A stretch of DNA of 64,000 nt from Leguminivora glycinivorella. Taxonomy: Eukaryota; Arthropoda; Insecta; Lepidoptera; Tortricidae. The position numbers and the translations under genes were made by a program. The stretch spans positions 5,734,926 to 5,798,925 of the forward strand of contig NC_062973.1 in the NCBI RefSeq assembly GCF_023078275.1. Direction: 5' to 3'. Below are positions 25,092 to 38,300 of the stretch, piece by piece. The notes beneath the pieces were generated by a model. It did no database searches and had not been told where the DNA came from. It worked only from the letters and a program-made list of their open reading frames with translations. How positions within the stretch are numbered: the first letter of the stretch is position 1; the number at the start of each line of letters is the position of its first letter.

Positions 25092-26378
25092 CAAATAAAT
25101 ACTGACTAACTTCTTACATGTAGGTTTTGTTCTGTCATTGCACATATATTTGAACCTCATAAATTAATAATAAAGTTTGAAATTAAAGTCTGTATAACAA
25201 TATAGAAGACGGTCAAGGGCTGGTGAGTCCTAAATTCTTCAGATTCTCCGCCTTTTTTTTAGTGAAAATTTTGCTTGGCCGTTTTAATAGTCTGATAGTC
25301 AATAAAATTCAAGCGAAGTAGAATTTTGTTTAAACAAACATAGCTAGTGGTAGGAAATCTCGCTGGTTTAGATGGCACACCGCTGGGCTAGTGACTCAGT
25401 GGGCGTGAGTTCACGTCACACTAGCCAGTAATTTTACGGTGCTACTGATACTGAATGGAACTCGAAGATCGGTTTGAGAGAAATCAGAATATAAAGTTTT
25501 TTAATCTGCCGAGTATTTATTCTTCAAACTTCAAGTGACAAAAAATTGTTTTATTTGTGAATTTGATTAAGTGAAACGAATTAAGACGATACAGGAGCGA
25601 AAATGCTAAATTGGAAAGGAGCCTCCTTTTAATTAGAGAATTCTAGTTTAATATACTAGTGTTATTAACTAGATTTATCGAAAAAAAATTGTCCATTAAG
25701 AACAACTCAGTTAAAAGATATGCCGAAATTTTTTTTTAAATCGAAGTTTTCGACTGTTTCCTCCTTCAAAACTTAGTCAATCGTAACGAAATTTGAGAAC
25801 CTGAATAACAATGAAATAATATGTATCGGACCGTTAGTTTTTTTGGCTAATTGCTACCAATTTTGAATACCACACCTTTTTTGCGCCATAATCAATAAGG
25901 GCATTTTTGGAAATTTTTGAAAATAAGAATATCAAAAAAATCAAAATAATAGTAATCTGGGTTGAAAAAAATCATTGCTCTATCTTCAAAAACCAGGGAG
26001 GAAATAGTCGAGAGCGTTTGTATGGAGAATTGACCCCTACCGTATCGTCTTAAGAAATGATATATAGGGCCGATATTTTTAGCAATTTCAGAGTTTTTAC
26101 TGCAGGGGAAAAATTCAGTGAGTGTGTGTTACCTTGGTAATCTATAGCTTAGAATAATACAATGTATTATGTTATAGTGGTTTTAAATAAATCAGTATTG
26201 CGTTGCAAATACAAAAATAATAATAAATATACCTATACATAATCTATTTAATATGGCACCCTTAACTAAAGTGCAAAAGGAAGCTCGCGTGTCAAACAAA
26301 AGGTTTTAGATCCATTTTTATAAATAGCTTTATAATCATGTTTGTTATACAGGTACATAACGCTAAGTTTCAGTGCGT
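25092..26378. other. Intergenic, mostly featureless
   Basis: It contains one tRNA-like SINE fragment (25360-25440, gtgagttcacgtcacac) and otherwise AT-rich sequence downstream of AMSH. Confidence 0.4.
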
Positions 26379-29300
26379 TCATCTCCGGAGATCCACCATC
26401 TCGACGGTGGCTGACTGGTCGATGCGAATGTGATCTACCGTCTGAAAAATGGTTTCAAATGAAAGCTTGCAAACGGCCCTAATAGGATAACAGGTGGGCC
26501 CACACAGAGCCATGCGCGAATAGGTTGGCCATACAAACAGACCTCGTGACACACCCCCCTGGGGCCTGGGCCTTTACCACGTAACCCCCCCACGCACGAA
26601 GCTACATCCGCGCTTGCTGACAGAGCGAACAGACAATGCAATGTCGCCGACACTGGCCATTCGCCGCAGGAGGAAATTATGTGTGTTCACACAGCAGTAT
26701 ACTGGGTGAGGGTAACCCGGCTAAAGGCGGTAAACTGTTAAACAGAACTTACGTAGAAGAGTGGCGGGTCCTCAACGTGTGGATGGAAGCCCGTCTGCCG
26801 GCAGTTTGTGATGTACTGCATGCCGTGGTCTGGCGTTAGCGCGAAGAATCCAGTCCTACAAACAAATAATTTAAAATTATATTTTTTAGCTTATAACTGG
26901 TTAAGAGTTTTAGTTAAGACTTGGGTTCCGTTATTACCAAACTAAAATGGAGTTGGGTGGGACATGTTGCTAGACAGAGTGATGGCAGGTGGACTTAAAT
27001 GTTAATGTAAGGAATCCCTGGCATCCGTGGGCTCGTTGGGTCGATGACATCCGGAAAGTAGCGAGTCACAACTGGATGAGACTAGCCCAGGACCGGAAAA
27101 AGTGGCGCACTAGAAGAGAGGCCTATGCTCAGCAGTGGGCGATAAAGGGCTGATATGATGATGATGATGAAGAGTTTTAATCTAAAACTCAGCCCGGTGA
27201 AAATTGCCCCCCGTAGTAATTGCGCTCCTGTAGCTTACTCGTTGTAACCGAATAGCCTCTGGCATCATGAACTCATAAGAGCATTTCATGTGGAAACATC
27301 AAACAGAACAAACACATCTCCACACGTTCGTGTTTGTGTGTGTTCACTGTTTGACGATGTTTGCCAAGCGTAGATGTACCATGACAAGTGAGTTGTGTGT
27401 GTGTGTGTGTCTGCTTACTCGTTGTATTTGGGCGCACAGACGATCGCTATGGCCTCGGGCATCATGAGCTGGTAGGAGCACTGCGTGTGAAGGTCCACGG
27501 ATGACAGGAACGCCGTCTGCGTCGGGTGCGTCTGTAATGAAAATTCAACTCTATAGTTTAGTCTGTGAAGTACATTTTTTTTTGTTATCTTTGAAAGAAG
27601 ACGGGCTCTACTAGATTTTGCTAGAATGCTGAAAGTAGCTGCTCAAGAGTCTCAAGACCGTGAAAAATGCCTATTTTTGCTGAGAAATATATCCCTAATG
27701 ATGGATTTGTAAGATACCAGGAATACATCATCATTACATCTATCGATGTACAGAACGTCGCTGGATTCCGGAAGGCCTACAGGTAGCTAAAACGTAACCT
27801 TTTTTTCTTCTGAATCTATTTCTATAGTGATCAGGTCGCGATATAATACTTACGTGTATCCAACCAAGCGTGATGAGATTATTCTGGTCCTGGTACAGGA
27901 AAATGTCCTCCTCATTATTAGTACTGCACGAGTCCGCGGTGCCGGTCTGCTGAGGGATAATCACGTGGGTGATCTTCAGCTGGTCGCGTTCCTGTATTTT
28001 GAATATAGTTTTGCATTAGCAAGAATAGAAAATACAATCAGACTTTATAAAAAGTGATACCAAATGGAATGAGCTATAATATTATTATTATGTTATTTAT
28101 TTATAATTGTAGGGGATTATTTTACTTCGATATCTTTAAATTATATATGTGGACTGTATTCGATTAATTTTATAGCTTAACGACACGAACGACACGACAA
28201 GAAATTAGGGAATTTAAGATAGGCTGGGTCAATTGTGGGAAGCACTCACCTTGTTCGGCTGTAGGCGACGATGCAGCAGTCGGCGGTGGCTGGCCAGGCT
28301 CCTCGAATCTCGGCTCGTCCAGACTTACCTTGAATCCGAGTTACCTTAACCAGCTCAGACACCGAAAATGGAACAGGCGACGTGCTTCTTCAATCGATCA
28401 GCCTTCCACAAACTCACACACGATTTTTCACGAGTATATTATATTTTACTTTAATTTCGAAAAGGTTAGCGCGACATGCTCCTCGAGACGACATGGGAAA
28501 AAAGGAAGTGAATCGACGGTTATATTTTTTTTTTACTTTTTTGCATAATGTTGCCAGGCGAAATTATTTTTAATATATTTTTAAAGCTACAATCCTTAAC
28601 ATTTTCCGCCCGCCAAAATGCAACGTATTTTCCACAAGTACTGTATGCTAAGGATAAGAAAAAAGGAACAATATGGCTTGGGTTATTTCCCTAGTTTAAG
28701 TTTACATACGTTTAAATATGAAGTTTAATCTAAATCTACGATAAAGTTAGTGCTTACAATGATACGATACGATAGTGAATTATTAGATAATTTAATTTTG
28801 TAGAGGCAGTGGACACAGTTTAACTACTGGGCGTTTAAGTTCGCCCGATTCTGTGCGGACCGTGACTACTCGACAGATCCCATCGCTCCCTGGATGGAGT
28901 TGTACCACCCGGCCAATCTTCCACTTCATGGGGCTACATTGCTCATTGACAATGAGCACGAGCGTCCCGACGATGATGTTTTTCTGGTCATCGAACCACT
29001 TATGGCGTTGCTGCAAGGTGTGCAGGTATTCGACGTGCCACTTGCGCCAGAAATCTTGATGGATCTTTTGGAGCAATTTCCATCTCTGAAGTGGACCTAA
29101 TTTTGCATCAACCATATTGCTTTCAGGTAATATGGTGAGCGGTTCCAAAGTAAGACGAGCCCGAAAACATTTCATGCAGGATGAAACAACAGAGTTTATA
29201 GCCCTTTTTGCCGATAGAACCCAGAATTCTTGGGCTAATAAGTTTTGCAATGTTTGCAATCCAGGGTGCATAAAACGGTGATGATAATCCTCTATGATCA

Positions 29301-32300
29301 GCGTGGTCAACCTATGATCGCGAGGCAATAGTAGTGGATGTTTCACATCGAACGACAGGTCTCCTTTAGAAAGGCGACCGCCCACCCTTAGCAATTCACG
29401 GTCGTCCAGAAACGGCGCCAATTTCCGCATGGGTTTCGATAGGGAGTGAGTGGCTTTATCTTTCGATAAACAATGCAATTCCGAAGCAAAGGCTTGCTCC
29501 TGAACATGCTTTACTAGAAAAAGAAGAACCTTAGAAATTTCTTCTGGTGACAGATTCAAATCTGTATATCTCGAAGATGACATTTGTAAGTTGTGCATGA
29601 ACCTAAAACAATAGGCAAGAATGCGCAATATGCGTTGTAGGGACGAAAATCGATTTAATATGTCATCGATCATAGACATATTAGACGCCGTGAGCAAACT
29701 ATAAATCTTTTGCTCGTTCGAAGCGGCTTGATCTGGAAAGATCTCAGATTGTGGCCAAGATTCTTGAGGTTTGGAAAGCCAGGTAGGCCCCGCCCACCAT
29801 AGCGTATGCTCGATTAAGTCAGCAGGTAACAAGCCGCGGGAGCCGCAGTCCGCAGGATTATCCAAACCAGAAACATGGTGCCACTTTTCAGGAGAAATAT
29901 TCTCTTGTATGTGCGCAACCCTATTAGCTACAAAGGTTTTCCACTTGGATGAACACGAACGAATCCAAGTCAGCGCGACAGTCGAGTCTGACCAAGCATA
30001 GATGTCATCGAAAGTATGAACATCCTTTAAAGCGTCTGTAAACGAGACGACTAAATCCGACAACAAAACAGCAGCTAGCAGCTCGCACCTCGGAATGGAA
30101 CATTTACGAAGTGGAGCCACCTTGGTTTTAGCGCAACAAAGGCGCACGACAATAGTTCCGTCATTTTGAACGACACGACAATAAATGACAGCACAGTACC
30201 CCTTCTCCGAGGCGTCACAGTACCCGTGAAGCTGCAACGATACGAAAGATTCAACCATTCTACGGGGAATGGATAACGAATTCATCTTCACCAATTGTGA
30301 CTTAAATTTATGCCACTCTTGGGCGATGTCAGTAGGAACCTCGTTGTCCCAATCGACACCAGAAACCCATAGGAGTTGAATTAAATATTTTGCGAAAAAT
30401 ACGACAGGCGACAATAGGCCCAGAGGGTCAAAAATACGGGCGATATCCGAAAGGATCGATCGCTTTGTACAACGACAATCATTCAAGGAGGTCTTGAATG
30501 TGAAGGTATCTTCCTTGGGAAGCCATGACAGGCCGAGAATTTTTAGCGACAGATCATGAACGTTTTCAAAGTTGTGAAGTTGTTCCGAATATAGTTCTGA
30601 ACCAGGTAAACCTTTTAGAAACTCGGGGTTATTTGATGTCCATTTGCGCAAATGAAGTTGCGCAGACGATAATATTTCCACCAACTGTTGGCGTAGCACT
30701 AACGCATCCTCAACAGAGTCTGCACCTGAGACAATGTCATCGACATATGCATCCCTAGCCAATACTGCAGCACCTTGGGGAAAGCGAGACGAAAACTCCT
30801 TTGCTAGCTTGGATATACACCAAAGCGCCTGATAGGGAGCACAGGACACGCCATAGGTCACTGTGAGCAAACGATAATCTTTCACAGGCTCATCAGATGA
30901 TGGACGCCATAAAATGCGTTGATAGTCGCAGTCCTGTAAAGCGACAAGAAACTGCCGGTACATCTGCTTGATGTCCCCGGTGAACACTACTGCATGCCAT
31001 CGAAAACGAACCAGCAAATCAAATATATTATTTTGCAATTTTGGGCCTGGCAGCAGCGCACTATTCAAGGACTGCCCCGAAGAGTCTCGGGCGCTAGCGT
31101 CAAAAACGCAACGCAGAGGCGTAGTGACGGAGTCTGGCCGCAAAATTCCATGGTGGGGTATGTAATAGAACTGACCCTCAGACGCCACTGGAGGACCAAC
31201 CTCTTCCATGTGACCACAACTTAAGTAGTCGTCCATGAAATTGACATAAGCTGTCCGAAATTGAGGATTTAATTTAAATTTCCTCTCTAAATTTAAGAGA
31301 CGCTTGAGAGCTATCTCACGAGAATTTGAAAACCTTGGTTTGTCCTGAGGGTCGACATAAGTTAATGGTACTACCATCCTTCCCTCGGGACTGCGACAAT
31401 ATGAATTTTCCATTTGGTTTTCACACGACAATTCCGATTTCGACAAAACGATATTTTTAGGCAGATCAAAGCCTTCCAACTCCCAGAAGCGTTTGATGCT
31501 GTTGTCTAATGAAAGACTCGACACGAGAAAACACCTCTCCATATCACCTCCGGACCCCTTAGAACAACGAGAACGAGAAGTGTTAATGTCTCTAGGGCAC
31601 TCACCCATCACCAACCAGCCAAACACCGTGCGGACGGCTATGGGCTCATCTGGGTTGCCCTTGACAACACCAGACTGTAATGCCGCAGCAAAAAGGTTGA
31701 CACTAACCAACATGTCTATTGGTCCAGACTTATGAAAATATGGATCAGCGAGATCTAAATCCTTTAGATGCATCCAGGACGACACATTAAGTGGCTCCAG
31801 TGGCATATCAGGGCAGATCTTAGGAAGCACATATGCTTCAAACGAAAATGTGCAAGATGAGTCCCCATTTGCCGGGACTATCTCACAATCGACAATTCCA
31901 AAAGTGTCCGTTGACGCTAGACCGACACCGTTCACCGATGGTGAGTTAACTTTAATTGGTATTCCTAGTTTTCGAGCGCACTCTAATGTAACAAAATTAC
32001 ATGCGGAAGCATTATCCAATAGCATACGAATTGGTACTAAATGGTTATATTTATTTTTTATCATTACAATAGCCGTCGAGAACAGGCTTGGTGCATTTGC
32101 ATTATGGACAGTCAATGTCACTTGAGTTTGCCGAGTGGACGGTTCCAACTCCTTATCAAAGTGCAATAATGTATGGTGTCTATGTTTACAAACGCCACAA
32201 GACACCGAGGACTTGCAATTCTTAACTGAATGGGATGGCCTACAACACATTATACAAAGTTTCTTTTCCTTAACTTGGGCGAACCTATCCATTGGCCGCA

Positions 32301-35300
32301 ATTCCAAAAATTTTGAACAATGCTCAAATGTGTGCCCTGGTGTGGAACACATAACACAGTTACTCACATTATTCACTGGAGGAACAAGAAATGAAGATTT
32401 AACTTTATTAAGCACTGGCTTGTTCGACACCGGTTTACTACTAACTGTTAATGACTTACCGAGACTGTTTTCTAATGCTTGGCTCCGCTTTTCAATAAAC
32501 GACATTAATTCTTCATAACTAGGAATCTCCGTGGTTGAATTAAGTTGAAGCTCAAAAGCTTCTTTTGTGCTAGCGTCCAATTTAGACCACAATGAATGGA
32601 ATAGCATAAAATTCCTGTCGGGTAATTTATACTTTGACAAAATTTCAATATTTTCTTTAAAAGTTCGACAAATTCTCACTAATTCAGAAGGACTTTTAGA
32701 TCTTGCCACCTCACAGTTTAATATTTTTTCATAAAACAGACTAGCAATTATTCTTTTTTTATCAAAATGCTCCTTAAGTGTGTTGTACGCGATCATGTAA
32801 TTTTCGTCACACAATGGGTAATTTTTTATCAAATCGAAGGCATACCCGGTCACACTTGATAACAAATAGTGAAGCTTTTCAACTGCAGGTATACTTTTCC
32901 TATGAACTAGTGAGTCGAAAATCTGAATAAACGATACCCAATTTTCAATTTTAGAGTCAAAGGGAACTATAGTTATTTTAGGCAATTTAGCACTTGAAGT
33001 CGTATTTTCATTGGTCTTTAACACGGTGGGTCCTGTTTCCGATAAACGTATTTTTATAGATTTTACCATTTTTTCGAACTGCGCCGATATTTCCAGCTCG
33101 CTTTTACGGTCACCAGCTGCAGTCGCCGTCAATAAATCAACTTGAAAGGCGTGAAATTCCTCTTCCAGCCTGATCACGTCACTCAAACAATAACCTTTTA
33201 AGTCGCAACTGCTATGAATAAACTCCATCCGCACAAAGGCGTAATCCCGCCCTACACGGTTTTTATCAAAACTTTCCGTTGCCATGTTACTCTAGTAAAC
33301 TATTTAATATAAATTTAATTTATGTAAGGAATCAATTGAGGTTATGTTTACTTTTCACTTTGACACAACAGCGATGACAGTTATGGTTGCGTTCAGAAAT
33401 TCACTAAATCGAAACTAGAACCAAATTTTTGTCTATGCACAGTATGAACACGCACCTTCTTAACTAATGGAAAAACGCCCAAGCCAAGTGTTTCTAATCT
33501 TACCCTCCAATGTTTTTATGATTTCACAACGAAAAATTTAACTAATAATGAAAGGGTTTTAAATCGAAAATTAACCACGGTCACTTTACAATTATCCGGT
33601 CGAGGGAACAAAAAATGTAGGGGATTATTTTACTTCGATATCTTTAAATTATATATGTGGACTGTATTCGATTAATTTTATAGCTTAACGACACGAACGA
33701 CACGACAAGAAATTAGGGAATTTAAGATAGGCTGGGTCAATTGTGGGAAGCACTCACCTTGTTCGGCTGTAGGCGACGATGCAGCAGTCGGCGGTGGCTG
33801 GCCAGGCTCCTCGAATCTCGGCTCGTCCAGACTTACCTTGAATCCGAGTTACCTTAACCAGCTCAGACACCGCAAATGGAACAGGCGACGTGCTTCTTCA
33901 ATCGATCAGCCTTCCACAAACTCACACACGATTTTTCACGAGTAGGTATATTATATTTTACTTTAATTTCGAAAAGGTTAGCGCGACATGCTCCTCGAGA
34001 CGACATGGGAAAAAAGGGAGTGAATCGACGGTTATATTTTTTTTTTACTTTTTTGCATAATGTTGCCAGGCGAAATTATTTTTGATATATTTTTAAAGCT
34101 ACAATCCTTAACAATAATTATATTATAATTAATTATTTATAATATAATTATTTATAATATAATTTATTTGCCATAAATTTTATATTTACATAAGATGGTA
34201 CATGTTTAATAAGTTTCAATACAATTTTACCAGATTGGTGTAGCATTATTTAAACAATGTTTACAAAAGTAAAACTAGCATGAAATACATTTTATTTTAT
34301 TTTACAATCAGAAAGTACTTTTTAAGACTATGTATATGGACACAGCTCGATAAGATATTTTTTTAGACGATTGAAAAATTTAGTGGATGAAAGAGACTTT
34401 ATTTCTATCGGTAAGGCATTGTAAACCCCTGCCGCAACCTGCCTGTGGCATCTCATGAACAATGCTGATTTGCTCACAGGAGCCTGGACGTCATGGGCAA
34501 ATATCTTGTTGAGCCTTTCGCTATTAAAGGTTGTTTTCGGCGGATATGTACTAGGATATCGCCTTACAATCTTGCATATAAAATATGATACTATAAGATA
34601 TGAACGAATGTTATTGGGAATCTAATGGAGTAGGATTTATAAACAGTATAATATTTTATGAGTAGAACTAGTATTTAAATATTTGGTACTCAAGATAATA
34701 TTGCATGAAAAGCATAACACACTATTAAAGACAAAAGATTGCATGGACTGACCAGTTTCCCGGCGAGAATCCCGCACGTTTCAATGTCTCGGCGTGTGTT
34801 GGGCTGGGCAAGCCGGAGGAACTGGGTCATCAGACCCGCTAGTACCACCACGGCGCGTAAGCCCCATAGACCTGGGACCGGACCTGCGGTACTACATCTG
34901 TAAATGTGGACTGACCAGTTTCCCGGCGAGAATCCCGCACGTTTCAATGTCTCGGCGTGTGTTGGGCTGGGCAAGTCGGAGGAACTGGGTCATTAGACCC
35001 GCTGGTACCACCACGGCGCGTAAGCCCCATAGACCTGGGACCGGACCTGCGGTACTACCTCTGTAAATGTGGACTGACCAGTTTCCCGGCGAGAATCCCG
35101 CACGTTTCAATGTCTCGGCGTGTGTTGGGCTGGGCAAGCCGGAGGAACTGGGTCATCAGACCCGCTGGTACCACCACGGCGCGTAAGCCCCATAGACCTG
35201 GGACCAGACCTGTTGTTGTGCTGTCTCTGCAAAGAAAGTATCAAGTTCTTTATCCGTACAAATGTAAGATATTATTTACCTAAACTATGTCAGGATGAAC

Positions 35301-38300
35301 AGACATGGTTTAGGTAGATAACATGGTTAATTTTTCTCATCGCTGAACTAAGAGAGTAATTTGCAGCGTTCTGATAAAAGTCTATCCTTTACCAAGACAA
35401 GTGTCTCCGTAAAATAGGGATGACGACTACATAAAAAAATGGCATTCTGTTTAGTCCGTCAGTTAGATCGTCCAAAAGTACTGAGCACATATTTTCGCTT
35501 TTTCTAATTAATGAAAAAATACAAAGATATAGAGCATCAAAGTTCCGGAGTTGGGGCTTGTGATGTTACTTATACCTAGGCTTATACTATACCTAGGCGT
35601 GACGTCACGCGAAACTTCAACGCACTGTACCGTCGTCATTTTTCGTTTACGAGAAAAAATAAACAATACGTGTCTAAAATTCTCTGATAATTTAACTGAC
35701 GGACTAATTAGTTTTTTTAGTCGTCTCGCCTATTTTGATGATAGGACCTGTACCTATGGTTCAAATGCTGTATGCTCATTGAAGAGCAAGCAAAATGGAT
35801 CAGATACAGCACCCATCCACAGATGGAGCTGATGACGACACGGCCCATTTGTCCTGATACAGACAGATACTAACTATTTCTGACACCCTGGTCCCTGGTA
35901 TACAGTAACACCTGTGCGAGGACTGGATGAGCACACGTGTCTTTGTGATGTAGTTCCATTTCTTCTGAGAATAGATAACACTTATGGAACCCTGGTATAA
36001 GGTGATACTAACTGGTGCGAAGGCGGGATGAGTGGCGGCACGGGCGTGTAGTGGTGCGGGGGCGCCCGAGGCGGTGTGTTCGCGAAGTCATCCGGGTACA
36101 GCACTCCGTCCACAGGTGGCGCTGATGGCGACACGGCCCATTTGTCCTAAAACACAGATATTTAATGAGTGAAAAGAGAGGCAACGACGCAGAGCCCAGC
36201 GACATGCCCTATTTATAAATCACAATTTCGAGATGTCTGGATCCGAAGAACCGATGCACCACGACCACAACACCACATTTACCGATCACCATGGTAAAAC
36301 CTAACATTTATCGAACCAACATCGGTAAAAGCGCAAAGAAAACAGTAATTATTTTTAACATTTCATACATCGGTAAAACCCAGGTTTTTACGTAATTCGG
36401 GATTTTACAGTAACATATACATATACCCTATCTTCTTACCCTAACTTCTTCATCTGTTCCTCTGCTAAACGTCGCGTTTCTTAATTATAGAACCATATTA
36501 GAATAAATGTATATACTGCATCCTTCAAATGTGGGTGGTCCCGTCCGTCCTCGTCGGCTTGCAGTCGCTCTGCTAACTTGGCGTCATCTTGCTTCTTCTC
36601 TGGCGCTCTGCTAAACGTCTCTTCAACCAGAAACATATGAGAATAAATGTACATACCGCGTCCTTCAAATGTGGGTGATCCCGTCCGTCCTCGTCGGCTT
36701 GCAGTCGCTCTGCTAACTTGGCGTCATCTTGCTCTTGCTTCTTTCTCTGCTCCTCTGCCAAACGTCTCTTCACCTAGAGCAATTTATCACTTTTGAAATA
36801 CAAGGTTTTTAAATTGCTGTGCCATTAAGTAAAATATGGAGTTCTTCCAAAAGGAGTGTACAGATTTCTAAAGGGCACGGCAACACGCAAGTACAGATTT
36901 AGTGCGAAAAGCCTTTCCTTCGTATTTTTCCGGATACGTTCGTATTTTTCATGCTAGTTCAGACAGCGTCAGTACGTCTACGTACGTTCGTACGTTTCCT
37001 TATAAATACGAAAGAAATTCTTTTCGCACTACATCTGTAACACCTCTGGTGGTGCAAGCGTCCATAGGCTACGGTGACTGCTTACCATCAGGCGTGCCGT
37101 ATATTTGTTTGCCACATGTGGCATAAAAAAATAAAATAAATGTAGATAGGAAGGTCCAGCCGCCAGGTACAGTTGGATCGATGAGGTTGAGAAAGACCTG
37201 TGTGACTGAATGGCATCAGATCACAGAAAAGGAGCGAATGTTGAAGTCTAGTGTGGGAGGCCAAGATCCACTTCGGGTTGCTGAGCCAGCAAAGTAAGTA
37301 AGTATAAAATAAATATAATTGATCTTAGAAGTTATGATGGTATAGGAATATAAGTTCGAAGTAATGTCAAACCTCATTCTCCTGATACAGTTTATGCTCT
37401 TTAGCAAACTGCTCGAGCAGTTTCTGTTTAAGCTTCTCCGCTTTAGGCATCACCTCCTTCAGCTTGGCCTGGTTCACACTCTTCACCTGTGTTAAAAAAA
37501 CCGTAAAATTCTAAACTACTATCAGTTTTACAGTGATGTCTTATTGATTTAAAACATTCATGTTTTACACATACTTAATCTTTTAAAGGAGATTTCATCA
37601 TGTATGTGTAAGATTTAAATAAGTTTTAATCTAACTTCCAACCAACACCGTTCAACATCCTTGGGGACAATACCATTCTTGAAACATGGTTGGTTAATTA
37701 AAAACTTAGTTATATTATATGCTATTAAGTCTCATTTACAATACAGTATGTAAACTAACGAAAACCATTTACTGTAACCCGTAAATGTCCAGGTGATACT
37801 GAGAAACTTTTACTATGGGATCAACCCCGAAATCATGAAAATATCTTCTGACAGTTTCATCTATCTATCTATCTATTTAGCCTTTTCTTCTGAACGTGGT
37901 GTTTGTGATTGTTTGTTTAGATGAAGTCGCGTAGTTCAGTGTGCCTGTTGGCATAGGCCTCCTCCAGCTCTTTCCAGTATTTCCTCTGCCTGGCCAGTCT
38001 AGTCCAGAAAGGCCCTCCAGTGGTTATAATTTCGTCCTCCCATCGTTTGAGTGGTGGGCGTTGAGCTCTTGAACCATCTCTGGGGTGCCACATGAGGACT
38101 TTTTGACTCCATTTTTCGGTCTTACATCTTACAGTGTGGCCGGCCCACCTCCATTTTTGCATGTCTATGTGTGTGAGGATGTCTCTAACTTTGGTTCTTT
38201 TCCTTATGTCGATGTTACGGCATTTATCCTTCAGTTTTACACCCAACATACTCCTCTCCATAGCTCTCTGGCACTTCGCAAGTTTGTCTCTTTGTTTTAC

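Larger units (their letters stand above)
28108..34113 (-). mobile_element. BEL/Pao LTR retrotransposon inserted in an AMSH intron
   Basis: The 6006 bp element is bounded by near-identical LTRs (28108-28601 and 33616-34113) that begin TG and end CA. It is flanked by a perfect 5 bp target duplication, ATAAT, at 28103-28107 and 34114-34118, the size expected for this superfamily. It is transcribed on the minus strand, in the same direction as AMSH. A purine-rich tract, ggcgggcggaaaa on the minus strand (28602-28614), abuts the 3' LTR. No primer-binding site could be assigned to a particular tRNA. Confidence 0.93.
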
